Assembly: GCF_016734815.1 (NCBI RefSeq)
Contig: NZ_JAERQF010000043.1
Coordinates: 1 to 40,699 of the forward strand
Reading direction: 5' to 3'
From: Hymenobacter rubidus
Lineage (GTDB): Bacteria > Bacteroidota > Bacteroidia > Cytophagales > Hymenobacteraceae
Length of the DNA stretch: 40,699 bases
The notes under the pieces were generated by a model. That model saw only the letters and a list, made by a program, of their open reading frames with translations. It was not told where the DNA came from and ran no database searches. This document shows, piece after piece, positions 16,389-25,095 of this stretch. Each line of letters starts with the position of its first letter. Within the stretch, counting starts at the first letter, position 1. The position numbers and the translations under genes are program-made.

Positions 16389-19210
16389 AGGGCTATTTTC
16401 ACCCCGATGGTGGTGTAGGTGCCGCGGCGGTAGTCGGCCAGGGCGGGGTCGGTGTCGCGCTGGTATTTTTTGTCCTTGTTGAAGTCCTGGAGCAGGGTCA
16501 CGCGCTGGTTTAGCAGGTCCTGCACGCCCAGGTTGAGGGCCACGCGCTTGGTCAGGCTCTTGGTCAGGGACAGGTCGATGGTGTGGCGGGGGGCTTCCAC
16601 CACATCGGGGTACTGGTCGGAGCCGGCGAAGAGGATGCGTGGGCCGAACACGTTGTAGAGGGCCGAGGCCTGCCAGCTGCCCGACTCGTTCTGGTAGTAC
16701 AGGCCGGTGTTCACTACGTAGGGCGACTGGCCCTGCAGGGCGCGCTTGCTGTCCCAGGCCACAATGCCGGGGCCCAAATTGACCTGGCTTTTGATGAGTG
16801 AGGCGTTGAACACGGCCGTGATGTTCTTCAGGCCAGTGGTGCCGAAGGCATCATCCAGAAAATTGAAGCTCTTGCGCACGTCCAGCTCCACGCCGTAGGA
16901 GTAGGCGCTGGGGGCGTTGGCGAAGGAGTAGGCCAGGTTGGTGCTGGGGATGACGACGTTCTCAATCGGGTTGGTGAAGTTCTTGTAGAACACGCCCAGG
17001 TGCATCTGCTCGCCGGGGGTGGGGTACCACTCGTAGCGCAGGTCGAAGTTGTCGATGGTGGCGACTTGCAGCGGCTTGGTGGGGTTGAGGTAGAGCGAGC
17101 CGTAGTTGAGGACGTTGAAGTCGAAGTCGTAGTAGTAGAACGGGGCCGACTCGCGGAATTCCGGCCGGTTGAGGCTGCGGCCGTAGCAGGCGCGCAGCAG
17201 GCTGGTTTCGGTGAAGTTGTAGCTCAGGTTGGCCGAGGGCAGCAGGTAGTTGGTGGTCACCGTCTGGTTCACGGGCGCGCCGTTCACGCCGGTGTTGATG
17301 ACTTGCACGTTGCGCTCGAAGCGGGCACCCGTCAGCAGCTTGAGACTTGGGGTGATGGGAATATTGAGCGAAGCATACACGGCTTCCTGCTCGTTGCTGG
17401 CGGTGTAGCGGTAGGTCGAGTTGATATCTTCGCGCAGCTGGAAGCCGGTGCCGCCCACATTCTCGGGGGCAAAAACCGTGGCCAACGGTAGGTTTTTCAG
17501 GGTTTGGAACCGGGTGGCATCGGTGGGGGAGTAGCCGAAGGCGCGGGCCGTGAAATCGCGCTTCTTGTATTCGAGGTAAGTGCCGGCAGCTAGCTCCAGC
17601 TCGCGCCCGCCCAGGCCCACCAGCTTGTGCTTGCCGTTGGCGTTCAGGGTGTACACATTCTCGTTCAGCTTCTGGTAGAGGCGGCCCGCATTGATGACGT
17701 CGACCTGGCCGGGGGCGGGCGTCAGGATTTCCTGACCCACGCTGCCGTCGGCTAGCTTCACGGCGCGGTAGGCCACGCGGCGCAGGTCGGGCTCATCCTT
17801 GGCCGAGTAGCCGTAGCCGGCCACCCAGTCGAAGGTCGTTTTCTCGTTGTTGAACAGGTGGGTGCCGGCCAGCTGGCCGGTGTAGGTGGTGCGGCCCTGG
17901 TAGCCCAGCGCGTAGGCCTTGCGCACCAGAGAGTTGTCGCCGGCCGAGAAGTTGTCGCGCGTCGTAATCTGGTTGCGGCCAAACTGGTTGAACAGGTTGC
18001 GGAATTCCAGCTTGGTACCGTTTTTCAGCAGCGCGCTAAAGTTCTGGATGAGGCCCAGGCGCACGTTGTTGGTGGCCTGCTCATCATTGAGAAAATCGGT
18101 GCGCTGGCCGTCAGCGTCGTACACGTTGCGGGCAATGTTGAAGCGCGAGAAGGCATTGGTGTAGCTCAGCGAAGTGAGCGAGCCAATCTGGGTTTCGCCC
18201 AGCTTGATGTTGTCGAGGTACGAGGCATTGAAGCGCACATCGGGCATGGCCGTCATGGTCTTGATGCCAAATGCGTTGCTCAAATCGTGGGCCGAGGCAT
18301 CGCGCTGGGCCGCTGAGCTGGCCGAGTTCAGCACCGGGAAATTGCCGGGCAAATTGCGGTTGAATGCCCCGAAACCGGCGAAGTCGGCCCCGCTGCCCTT
18401 GTTGGTATTGAAGTTGCCGAAGGTGGTGCCGTCACGGTAGCCGCTCACGTAGGAGGCCGTGAAGCTGCGCTCGTCCAGCGAGGGCTTGCGCAGGTACACT
18501 TTCACGAGGCCGCCGGCGAAGTCGCCGGGCAGCTCGGGCGAGGGGTCTTTGAACACCAGCACGCGGTCGAGCAGGGCGCTGGGCACGATGTCGAAGGAGA
18601 ATGCTTTCTTATCGGTTTCGGAGCTGGGCGCGGTCACGTCGTTCAGCCACACGGTGTTGTACCGCTCGCTCAGGCCGCGCACCTGGATGAAGCGGTTGTC
18701 GATGATGGTGACGCCCGGAATGCGGCGCACCACTTCGGCGGCGTCGCGGTCCTGCGATTTCACAATTTGCTCCGACGACACGCCGCTGACGACCACGCTG
18801 GCCTGGCGGATTTCGGTGATAACCGATACCTCCGTATTGGTGCGGCGCACGCCGCGCACCACCACTTCATCGAGTGCCTTGCTGTCCGATTTAACACTCG
18901 TATTGATGACCGTGGCCTTGCCGGCTTCCACGGCGATGCCGGGCAGCGGGGTGGTTTGGTAGCCTACCGAGGAGATAATGACTTGATAGGTGCCTGCCGG
19001 CACGCGCTCCAGCCGGAAGGTGCCGTCCACGTCGGTTTGGGTGCCCAGCGTGGTGCCGTCGAGGCGCACGGTGCCGCCGATAATGGCTTCCTGGGTGGCG
19101 GCATCCTTAAGCGTGCCTTTGATGGTGCCCGATTGAGCAAATACACTGCTGCTGAAAAATAAGCTCAGCACTAAAGTGTATAGATAACGGTAATTAATAG
19201 TGTTTTCCAT
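16385..19210 (-). CDS. TonB-dependent outer-membrane receptor with carboxypeptidase-like N-domain
   Basis: The 941-residue protein has a signal peptide (to about VFAQ, residue 26) and a carboxypeptidase-regulatory-like beta-sandwich at residues 28-108 (GTIKGTLKDAATQEAIIGGT, DGTFRLERVPAGTYQVIISS, VGYQT). A plug domain follows from about 115 (LDEVVVRGVRR, AAEVVRRIPGVTIIDNRFIQ, VRGLSERYNTVWLNDV), then a 22-strand-type barrel to the C-terminal strand YTTIGVKIAL. Such receptors import a scarce ligand or polymer through the outer membrane using TonB energy. The partner downstream is the beta-helix lipoprotein rather than SusD, so a metal- or phosphate-type or other non-glycan substrate is possible; the sequence does not decide it. 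It is divergent from the receptor at 19542. The ATG at 19210 lies very close to a TACTTTTG box. Confidence 0.92.
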   Translation of the reverse strand: MENTINYRYLYTLVLSLFFSSSVFAQSGTIKGTLKDAATQEAIIGGTVRLDGTTLGTQTDVDGTFRLERVPAGTYQVIISSVGYQTTPLPGIAVEAGKATVINTSVKSDSKALDEVVVRGVRRTNTEVSVITEIRQASVVVSGVSSEQIVKSQDRDAAEVVRRIPGVTIIDNRFIQVRGLSERYNTVWLNDVTAPSSETDKKAFSFDIVPSALLDRVLVFKDPSPELPGDFAGGLVKVYLRKPSLDERSFTASYVSGYRDGTTFGNFNTNKGSGADFAGFGAFNRNLPGNFPVLNSASSAAQRDASAHDLSNAFGIKTMTAMPDVRFNASYLDNIKLGETQIGSLTSLSYTNAFSRFNIARNVYDADGQRTDFLNDEQATNNVRLGLIQNFSALLKNGTKLEFRNLFNQFGRNQITTRDNFSAGDNSLVRKAYALGYQGRTTYTGQLAGTHLFNNEKTTFDWVAGYGYSAKDEPDLRRVAYRAVKLADGSVGQEILTPAPGQVDVINAGRLYQKLNENVYTLNANGKHKLVGLGGRELELAAGTYLEYKKRDFTARAFGYSPTDATRFQTLKNLPLATVFAPENVGGTGFQLREDINSTYRYTASNEQEAVYASLNIPITPSLKLLTGARFERNVQVINTGVNGAPVNQTVTTNYLLPSANLSYNFTETSLLRACYGRSLNRPEFRESAPFYYYDFDFNVLNYGSLYLNPTKPLQVATIDNFDLRYEWYPTPGEQMHLGVFYKNFTNPIENVVIPSTNLAYSFANAPSAYSYGVELDVRKSFNFLDDAFGTTGLKNITAVFNASLIKSQVNLGPGIVAWDSKRALQGQSPYVVNTGLYYQNESGSWQASALYNVFGPRILFAGSDQYPDVVEAPRHTIDLSLTKSLTKRVALNLGVQDLLNQRVTLLQDFNKDKKYQRDTDPALADYRRGTYTTIGVKIAL

Positions 19211-19541
19211 TCGAGGGACAAAAGTACCGGGGTGGTATTTCGTCCCTGTTTTCCCAGAATTATCAAATGATTATCGGCCCGGCAGCAGGGCGGGCAGGTG
19301 GTAGTGAGCAAAAACCGGCCGTGCGGCGGGGCCGCAACCGAGTTGTTGAGCTCTGAAAATCAGACGGGTAACCGGGTAGTAAAATGAGGTTTTGGTGAAG
19401 GGGAAATGACTCGGAATTAGTGCCAATGTTACGGCCAGGTTATGCGCCGTGAGCAAATACAACAATTAGGAAACGCCCATACGGGTGAGGAGGGCGTTCA
19501 AGGGCCGGAACTTTGCACCTGTAATCAAATCCCTCATTTTT
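19211..19541. promoter_or_regulatory. Divergent promoter region between two TonB-dependent receptors
   Basis: This 331-nt gap holds a minus-strand -7 box (19219-19226) and a plus-strand GAACTTTG (19508-19515, one mismatch to TAnnTTTG). It also has an inverted repeat AACGCCC (19472-19478) / GGGCGTT (19492-19498) with a 13-nt spacer, just upstream of the plus-strand box. The repeat sits where a repressor or activator could affect the plus-strand promoter; that is inference. No ORF is supported. Confidence 0.45.
19219..19226 (-). promoter_or_regulatory. Candidate -7 box for the receptor at 16385-19210
   Basis: On the minus strand it reads TACTTTTG, an exact TAnnTTTG. It ends only 8 nt before the ATG, implying a very short 5' leader. 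Confidence 0.45.
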
Positions 19542-22500
19542 ATGTCGATTCGACACATTTTTACGCAACTGTTTTTCCTGCTGCTGGTCGTCTGCTCGCA
19601 GGCCGCAATGGCACAGGTAACCACTTCCGCGCTGAGCGGCAAAGTGACGTCCGACAAAGGCGAAGAGCTAATTGGGGTAACGGTAGTGGCCACCAACACC
19701 CCCACCGGCGTGAAGCGCGGCACCGGCACCGAGCCCGATGGCCGCTTCACCATTCCCAACCTGACTCCCGGCGGACCTTATTCCGTGACGGTGACCTACG
19801 TGGGCTTTAAAGAGCAGACCGTGAGCGGCGTGTACCTGACCCTGGGCAACACCACCCGCCTCAACTTTGTGCTGGCGGCCGAAGCCCAGCAACTGAACGA
19901 AGTAGTGGTGACGGGCAACGCCCAGGCCACCAAAACCGGCGCCGGCACCAACGTGAGCGGTGCATCCATTCAGCAGCTGCCCACCATTTCGCGCAGCATC
20001 TCGGACTTCACGCGCCTCGACCCGCGCAACTCGAACGGCTCGTTCGCGGGCAGCTCGTTTCGCTACAACAACGTGACCCTGGACGGCGCCGTGAACAACG
20101 ACGCCATTGGCTTCTCGCCCTCGCTGGGCGGGCAGAGCGGCACCAGCGGCCTGCCCGGCGGCTCGGCCCGCGCCAACCCGATTTCGCTCGACGCCATTCA
20201 GGAAATTCAGGCGTCGGTGGCGCCGTATGACGTGAAGTTGGGCAACTTCACGGGCGGCTCGGTGAATGCCGTGACGCGCTCCGGCACCAACGACTTCACG
20301 GGCTCGGTGTATGGCTACGGCCGCAACCAGAACGTGACCGGCAAGAGCATCGACGACAGCCGCAGCAAAATCGGCTCGGACTACCACGACTACCAGACCG
20401 GCTTCCGGGTGGGTGGCCCCATCATTAAGAACAAGCTGTTCTTCTTTACCAACGCCGAAATTGCCCGCCGCCAGGAGCCGCAGTTCTACGGCGTGGGCCA
20501 GGCCAACTCGCCGGTGACGGCCGAACTGGCCCAGCAGATTACCGACAAGCTGAAGAACACCTACGGCTACAACGTGGGCGACTACGGCACCTACAACATC
20601 CACGCGAACAGCAACAAAATTTTCGGTCGCCTCGACTTCAACCTTGATGACAAGACCAGCATTGCGCTGCGTCACAACTACATCGGCTCGGAGGCGACGA
20701 ACCTGGAGCGTTCGGGCAGCCTGTTCAAGTTTGGCTCGCAGGACTACACCCAGCACAACGTGCAGAACTCGATGGTGATGGAGGTGAAGAGCAATTTTAC
20801 CAGCAAGCTGGCCAACAACCTGATTCTGGGCTACACCAACATTCACGACTACCGCGACCTCATCGGCGGCCAGGCCAACCTGTTTCCGGCCGTACAGATT
20901 AACTCGGTGAGCACCAACCCAGCGGCCGGCTACGGCGGCGGCTCCAACCAGATTCTGTTGGGTTCGGACCGCGAAGCCAGCATCTTCAACACCCGCCAGA
21001 AGACGTTTGAGCTGACCGACAACTTCACCTTCTACACCGGCTCGCACGCCCTCACGGTGGGCACGCACAACGAGTTCTACCACATCGACTACGGCTTTAT
21101 CAACTCCTGGAACGGCCGCATCGAATACAACAACGTGGCCCAGTTCCTGAACGACCAGCCCAACCGCATCCGCGGGACCTACAACAAGACCGATAACTCG
21201 TACGCTTACAACTACAACAACCCCTCGGCCGCTTTCAACATCAACTTCTACAGCGCCTACGTGCAGGACGAGTGGAACGTGACCGACCGGCTGAAAATCA
21301 CGCCCGGCCTGCGCTTCGACATTGCCTCGCTGCCCACCAAGCCAGCCCTGAACTCGGCCCTGGTAAACAACGTGCAGAACGACGCCAACACCCTGAACCA
21401 GACCTACTCGCACACGGCCTGGTCGCAGCTCAGCAACGGCTACCTCGGGCAGGTGCAGATTTCGCCCCGCCTGGGCTTCAACTACGACGTGAACGGCGAC
21501 GGCTCGGTGGTGGTGCGCGGCGGCTCGGGCGTGTTCACCGGTCGGGTACCGTTTGCCTGGTTCGGCTACGCCTACTACAACAACGGCGTGAACTTCAACT
21601 CGGTGGACTACAACGGCATTCAGCCCAGCGCTTCCTCCACCGCTGGCCCCAAAATTCTGCTCAGCCAGAACCCGAACCAGATTTATCAGAACGCCGCTAC
21701 CGCGCTACCCAACGCAGCCGCTCAGAATACAACAGAAGTCAACCTGATTGACAACAACTTCAAGATGCCGCAGGTGTGGCGCTCGTCGCTGGCCCTGGAT
21801 TTCAAGCTGAAAACCGGCACTCGCTTCTCGGTGGAAGGATTGTACACCAAGACTTTGCAGGATGTGAAGTTTGAGAACATCAACCTGGTGGATAACGTGA
21901 CCTACTATGCTGCCGGTCCCACCCAGACGCCGCGCTACTCAGCCGCCAGCTTTGGCTCGAAGGTAAACAGTAATTTCTCCAACGCCTTCTTCCTGACCAA
22001 CACCCAGAAGGGTTACCGCTACCAACTCACCGGTTCGGTGGGCCAGACCCTGAACCAGCTGCTCGATGTGAGCGTGGCCTACACCTACGGCAAGAGCTAC
22101 GACATCAGCAACGGCATTCGTAACTCGCCCCAGAGCAACTGGGAGCTGAATCCCGCGCTGAACGTGAACGACCCGGCCCTGGCCTACTCCAACTTCGACC
22201 TGCGCCACCGCGTGGTAGCCTCGCTCAACCTGCACAAAAATTTCGCCCAGCGCTTCACTGGCTACTTCACCTCGGTGCTGACCTACGCCAGCGGCTCGCC
22301 TTATACTTGGGTGTACAACAACAACCCGAGCAACAACGCGACCGGTTTCACCAACAACGGTCAGCAAAACGTGCTGCTGGCGTACATCCCGGCCTCAGCT
22401 TCGGACATCACGCTCGTAAACAAAGGCGCGGCCCCCGTCACCACGGCCAACCCCAACGGCTACGGCCTCGACGCCAGCGGTGCCCAGTACGCGGCCCTCA

Positions 22501-22940
22501 GCAGCTTCATCGACGGCGACAGCTACCTTAAAACCCGCCGGGGCCAGTACGCCGAGCGCAACGCCGGCCGCACGCCCTGGAACAACCAGGCCGATATCCG
22601 CCTGATGCTGGAAGCCAAGCTCGGCAAGCTCGAAGCCAACGAAGCCGGCATCGTGCCCGCGGGCCACACCATCCAGATTTCGCTCGACATCATCAACTTC
22701 GGCAACCTGCTGAACAAGGACTGGGGCCGCCAGTACTTCGTGCCCAACACCTTCAACTCGACCGTAGGCACCGGCCTCTCGCAAGTCGGTTTCGCCGATG
22801 CCGCCGGCAACGTGCAAACCAACTACAGCGCCTCCACCTTCAACCGGCCGGCCTTTACCTACGGCACGCCGGCCACCTACTCCATCGACCAGCTGGCCTC
22901 ACGCTGGCAGGGCCAGTTGGGCGTGCGCTACTCGTTCTAG
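19542..22940 (+). CDS. Oar-like TonB-dependent outer-membrane receptor
   Basis: The 1132-residue protein starts at ATG 19542 with a signal peptide (MSIRHIFTQLFFLLLVVCSQ, cleavage near AMAQ). A carboxypeptidase-regulatory-like domain covers residues 25-110 (ALSGKVTSDKGEELIGVTVV, DGRFTIPNLTPGGPYSVTVT). The plug carries Oar-type signatures: SISDFTRLDPRN, YNNVTLDGAVNNDAIGFSPS, SLDAIQEIQASVAPYDVKLG and GGSVNAVTRSGTNDFTGSVY. The barrel ends GQLGVRYSF. Oar of Myxococcus is linked to protease export and adhesion, and many Bacteroidota carry several Oar-like receptors; no substrate is assigned. It is transcribed away from the other receptor and ends at a strong terminator. An open extension 57 nt upstream lacks secretory features and is rejected as the start. 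Confidence 0.93.
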   Translation: MSIRHIFTQLFFLLLVVCSQAAMAQVTTSALSGKVTSDKGEELIGVTVVATNTPTGVKRGTGTEPDGRFTIPNLTPGGPYSVTVTYVGFKEQTVSGVYLTLGNTTRLNFVLAAEAQQLNEVVVTGNAQATKTGAGTNVSGASIQQLPTISRSISDFTRLDPRNSNGSFAGSSFRYNNVTLDGAVNNDAIGFSPSLGGQSGTSGLPGGSARANPISLDAIQEIQASVAPYDVKLGNFTGGSVNAVTRSGTNDFTGSVYGYGRNQNVTGKSIDDSRSKIGSDYHDYQTGFRVGGPIIKNKLFFFTNAEIARRQEPQFYGVGQANSPVTAELAQQITDKLKNTYGYNVGDYGTYNIHANSNKIFGRLDFNLDDKTSIALRHNYIGSEATNLERSGSLFKFGSQDYTQHNVQNSMVMEVKSNFTSKLANNLILGYTNIHDYRDLIGGQANLFPAVQINSVSTNPAAGYGGGSNQILLGSDREASIFNTRQKTFELTDNFTFYTGSHALTVGTHNEFYHIDYGFINSWNGRIEYNNVAQFLNDQPNRIRGTYNKTDNSYAYNYNNPSAAFNINFYSAYVQDEWNVTDRLKITPGLRFDIASLPTKPALNSALVNNVQNDANTLNQTYSHTAWSQLSNGYLGQVQISPRLGFNYDVNGDGSVVVRGGSGVFTGRVPFAWFGYAYYNNGVNFNSVDYNGIQPSASSTAGPKILLSQNPNQIYQNAATALPNAAAQNTTEVNLIDNNFKMPQVWRSSLALDFKLKTGTRFSVEGLYTKTLQDVKFENINLVDNVTYYAAGPTQTPRYSAASFGSKVNSNFSNAFFLTNTQKGYRYQLTGSVGQTLNQLLDVSVAYTYGKSYDISNGIRNSPQSNWELNPALNVNDPALAYSNFDLRHRVVASLNLHKNFAQRFTGYFTSVLTYASGSPYTWVYNNNPSNNATGFTNNGQQNVLLAYIPASASDITLVNKGAAPVTTANPNGYGLDASGAQYAALSSFIDGDSYLKTRRGQYAERNAGRTPWNNQADIRLMLEAKLGKLEANEAGIVPAGHTIQISLDIINFGNLLNKDWGRQYFVPNTFNSTVGTGLSQVGFADAAGNVQTNYSASTFNRPAFTYGTPATYSIDQLASRWQGQLGVRYSF

Positions 22941-22973
22941 CGCCTTTGGCTTGGCGCTTCGGCGCCCAGGGCT

Positions 22974-23016
22974 CGGCCCCGGTTCCGCAATGGCGGAGCC
23001 GGGGCCGAATTTGTTT
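22974..23016 (+). terminator. Intrinsic terminator after the Oar-like receptor
   Basis: CGGCCCCGGTTCCGC (22974-22988) pairs with GCGGAGCCGGGGCCG (22993-23007), one mismatch, loop AATG, followed by the T-rich AATTTGTTT. It insulates the receptor gene from the downstream ATPase/HNH cassette. Confidence 0.8.
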
Positions 23017-23042
23017 GCGTACCTGTAGCCGGGCATAGGGTT

Positions 23043-23050
23043 TATCTTTG
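23043..23050 (+). promoter_or_regulatory. Candidate -7 promoter box for the ATPase/HNH cassette
   Basis: TATCTTTG is an exact TAnnTTTG match, 24 nt before the ATG at 23075, and lies directly after the preceding terminator. TTTG at 23014-23017 is a possible -33 element but the 25-nt spacing is long. Confidence 0.5.
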
Positions 23051-23074
23051 TCTTGCTGCCAATCCTTTATTATT

Positions 23075-24322
23075 ATGATTACCCGCCAGGAATTTCCCTA
23101 TCTGCAAGAGCTAGTCATCAACGACGCCTACGCCGTGAAAAACCTACGCGTGCCGGTATTTGAGCCGGGGCAGGAGTTCAAGCATCTGGTGCTGACGGGA
23201 AGGAATGGGTCGGGAAAGACGACGGTGTTGCGGGCTTTGGATTATGTCATTGATTACGATATTAATAACAGTAGACTTGCTGCTCAAGAGGCCGCAGACA
23301 TTGAGCAGGCATTATTAAGAAACAGTATAGACCAGTCAACACTAGACTACGCTCAGAAAAAGCTTGGACGATTGGTTAGAATTACACCATCATTTAAAAG
23401 CCATCAAGCAAACGCCGCCTACAGCGGCTTTAGTCAATTCAGTAAAAAACTAATAAGTGTCTTTTTTGAAGCCAATCGGAAGATTCAAGTAGGGGAGGTA
23501 TCAACAGTCACTCGTGAAGATGAATTAGAAAAACGTCTTATGTCAGGAGCTTCTAATAATTCCTCTGCTGAGTTCTTCAAGCAATATCTTGTCAATAAGA
23601 AGGTCTTCCAAGTCTTTGACGCAATGGATGGCAGGGTAGATGGTGCTAAGCAACAAGAAGTGTTTTTTTCTCAATTGGAAAAAAACCTAGCCGAAATATT
23701 TAATGACCCAAATACTTCGCTCGAATTCGTGCGCGAACACTTTGAGTTCTATATCAATCTATCTGACGGCCGCCGATTCACATTTAACCAGCTTTCCGCC
23801 GGCTTCTCAGCATTTCTCAGCATTTTAACGGAACTGCTGATGCGCGTTGACTTGCTTCGAAAGCGAGCCAACGACTACAACTATGACCCCTGTGGCTTTG
23901 TGCTCATTGATGAGCCCGAAACGCACCTACACCTGGAGATGCAGTACCAGATACTACCACTGCTCACGAATCTTTTTCCCAACCTGCAGTTCATCGTTGC
24001 TACGCACTCGCCAGCCGTGGCTTCCAGCATCAAAAACGCCACGGTATTTGACCTGAGTACCGGACAGGCGCTGGGCGACGAAGCGGCGGGTTCGTCGTTC
24101 TCGGAGTTGATGCAGACGCATTTCGGGCTGGAAAATGAGTATTCCAACGTAGCCGATAAAATTTTGGAAGAGGTAACTGAGATTGGGCAGATGTCGGACC
24201 GGGCGGCGGCGCTAGCGCGGTTGCAGCATCTGCTTGACGAGCAGGGCCGGTACATGTCGCCGGTGTTGCGGCTCGATGTGCAGGCACAACTGCTTCACTT
24301 GCAGCGCGAGCAAGCCGCATGA
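23075..24322 (+). CDS. AAA/ABC-type ATPase, PtuA-like component of a Septu-like defence cassette
   Basis: The 415-residue cytoplasmic protein is an SMC/ABC-like ATPase of the AAA15/AAA21 kind: Walker A GRNGSGKTT (G42-T50), an ABC-signature-like QLSAGFSAF (LSAG at 240-243), Walker B VLIDEPETHLH (D279, E280) and a switch histidine in VATHSP (H311). A variable helical insert lies between Walker A and the signature. The stop overlaps the start of the HNH nuclease gene by four bases (ATGA), so the two are translationally coupled. This gene order and pairing match Septu systems (PtuA ATPase + PtuB HNH nuclease), in which ATPase complexes hold the nuclease and act against phage. GC content drops steeply inside the gene (hand count 20/60 at 23641-23700, versus 40/60 at 22561-22620), a sign of acquisition. 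ATG 23075 is chosen because an upstream alternative would overlap the promoter box. OLD-family nuclease is unlikely: no Toprim domain is visible. Confidence 0.85.
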   Translation: MITRQEFPYLQELVINDAYAVKNLRVPVFEPGQEFKHLVLTGRNGSGKTTVLRALDYVIDYDINNSRLAAQEAADIEQALLRNSIDQSTLDYAQKKLGRLVRITPSFKSHQANAAYSGFSQFSKKLISVFFEANRKIQVGEVSTVTREDELEKRLMSGASNNSSAEFFKQYLVNKKVFQVFDAMDGRVDGAKQQEVFFSQLEKNLAEIFNDPNTSLEFVREHFEFYINLSDGRRFTFNQLSAGFSAFLSILTELLMRVDLLRKRANDYNYDPCGFVLIDEPETHLHLEMQYQILPLLTNLFPNLQFIVATHSPAVASSIKNATVFDLSTGQALGDEAAGSSFSELMQTHFGLENEYSNVADKILEEVTEIGQMSDRAAALARLQHLLDEQGRYMSPVLRLDVQAQLLHLQREQAA

Positions 24323-25071
24323 TTCGTTTGCAACGCCCATCCGTACCGGCTTCATTAAATACGCCGGAAATGCAGCAATACGTAGCCGATTGCGCGACTT
24401 ACGCGGCGGCCTGTGCCGTCGCATCTGACCCCTCTATCATTCCTGTGCCTACCAAGCCCGGCAGCTACCGGAGCTCAGATGTGCTGCAAGCATTCGACAC
24501 GCATTTCTTCAGCAAATGCTACCTCACAGAGCAATGGCATGGCAGCTCTTATGAGATGGACGTAGACCACCTCGTGCCGGTCAACCAGAACGCGGCCCTG
24601 AAATTTGACTGGAACAATCTGTTTCCGGCTGCCCACAAGGCCAATATGATGCGCCCGCGCCAGTGGCCCGTAGGCGGGCTACTCGACCCGTGCCGCGATG
24701 ATGTGGAAGCCCGTCTGTTGGCCACTATCGGAGCCAACGGCCAAGCGCCACAGTTTGAAGCGGCTAATGCTGCTGACCAAGCTGCTTGCAACACTGCAGA
24801 CTTGCTTAATTTACTGCACAACGGCAAGCCAAATGATGAGAATTCACGCTTGAATACTAAGCATCTGCGTGTGACTATTGCCGCACAGTACGAGCGGGTG
24901 ATGCAGGCAATTATTCGTTTTCTGGCTGCCCAAAATGGCAATAACATACAACGACTTGCCATTGCTCGGCGTGACTTACAGGCACTACTGTCGCGTCAGG
25001 CTCCCTTTACGCAGTTGATGCGAGCTATGTATCCGGTGGTAGAGTTTGTGCCCTCAGAACTGCTGGATTAA
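24319..25071 (+). CDS. HNH endonuclease, PtuB-like partner of the ATPase
   Basis: The 250-residue protein has an HNH core at residues 80-112: MDVDHLVPVNQNAALKFDWN then NLFPAAHKANMMRP. Probable catalytic/metal positions are D83-H84, N100 and H106/N109. The next segment LLDPCRDDVEARLLATIGAN has the layout of the retron/Septu-associated HNH family (TIGR02646-like), which favours a PtuB role: DNA cleavage when released or activated by the ATPase. The cysteine pairs that frame the HNH in many relatives are mostly missing here (only C67 in SKCYLTEQ remains). It overlaps the ATPase gene by 4 nt and is followed after 24 nt by a glycosyltransferase gene that probably belongs to a different module. No reverse transcriptase is nearby, so it is not a retron form. 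Confidence 0.82.
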   Translation: MIRLQRPSVPASLNTPEMQQYVADCATYAAACAVASDPSIIPVPTKPGSYRSSDVLQAFDTHFFSKCYLTEQWHGSSYEMDVDHLVPVNQNAALKFDWNNLFPAAHKANMMRPRQWPVGGLLDPCRDDVEARLLATIGANGQAPQFEAANAADQAACNTADLLNLLHNGKPNDENSRLNTKHLRVTIAAQYERVMQAIIRFLAAQNGNNIQRLAIARRDLQALLSRQAPFTQLMRAMYPVVEFVPSELLD

Positions 25072-25095
25072 CGGTTGAAACCAAGCCCCTAAGCC

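Noticed and set aside
23075..25071. Retron, Gabija or OLD system
   Set aside because: No reverse transcriptase, msr/msd-like region, UvrD-type helicase or Toprim domain; only an ATPase and an HNH nuclease are present.
23075..25071. Prophage or integrated element around the defence cassette
   Set aside because: No integrase, transposase, tRNA target or flanking direct repeats were seen; only the GC drop suggests transfer.
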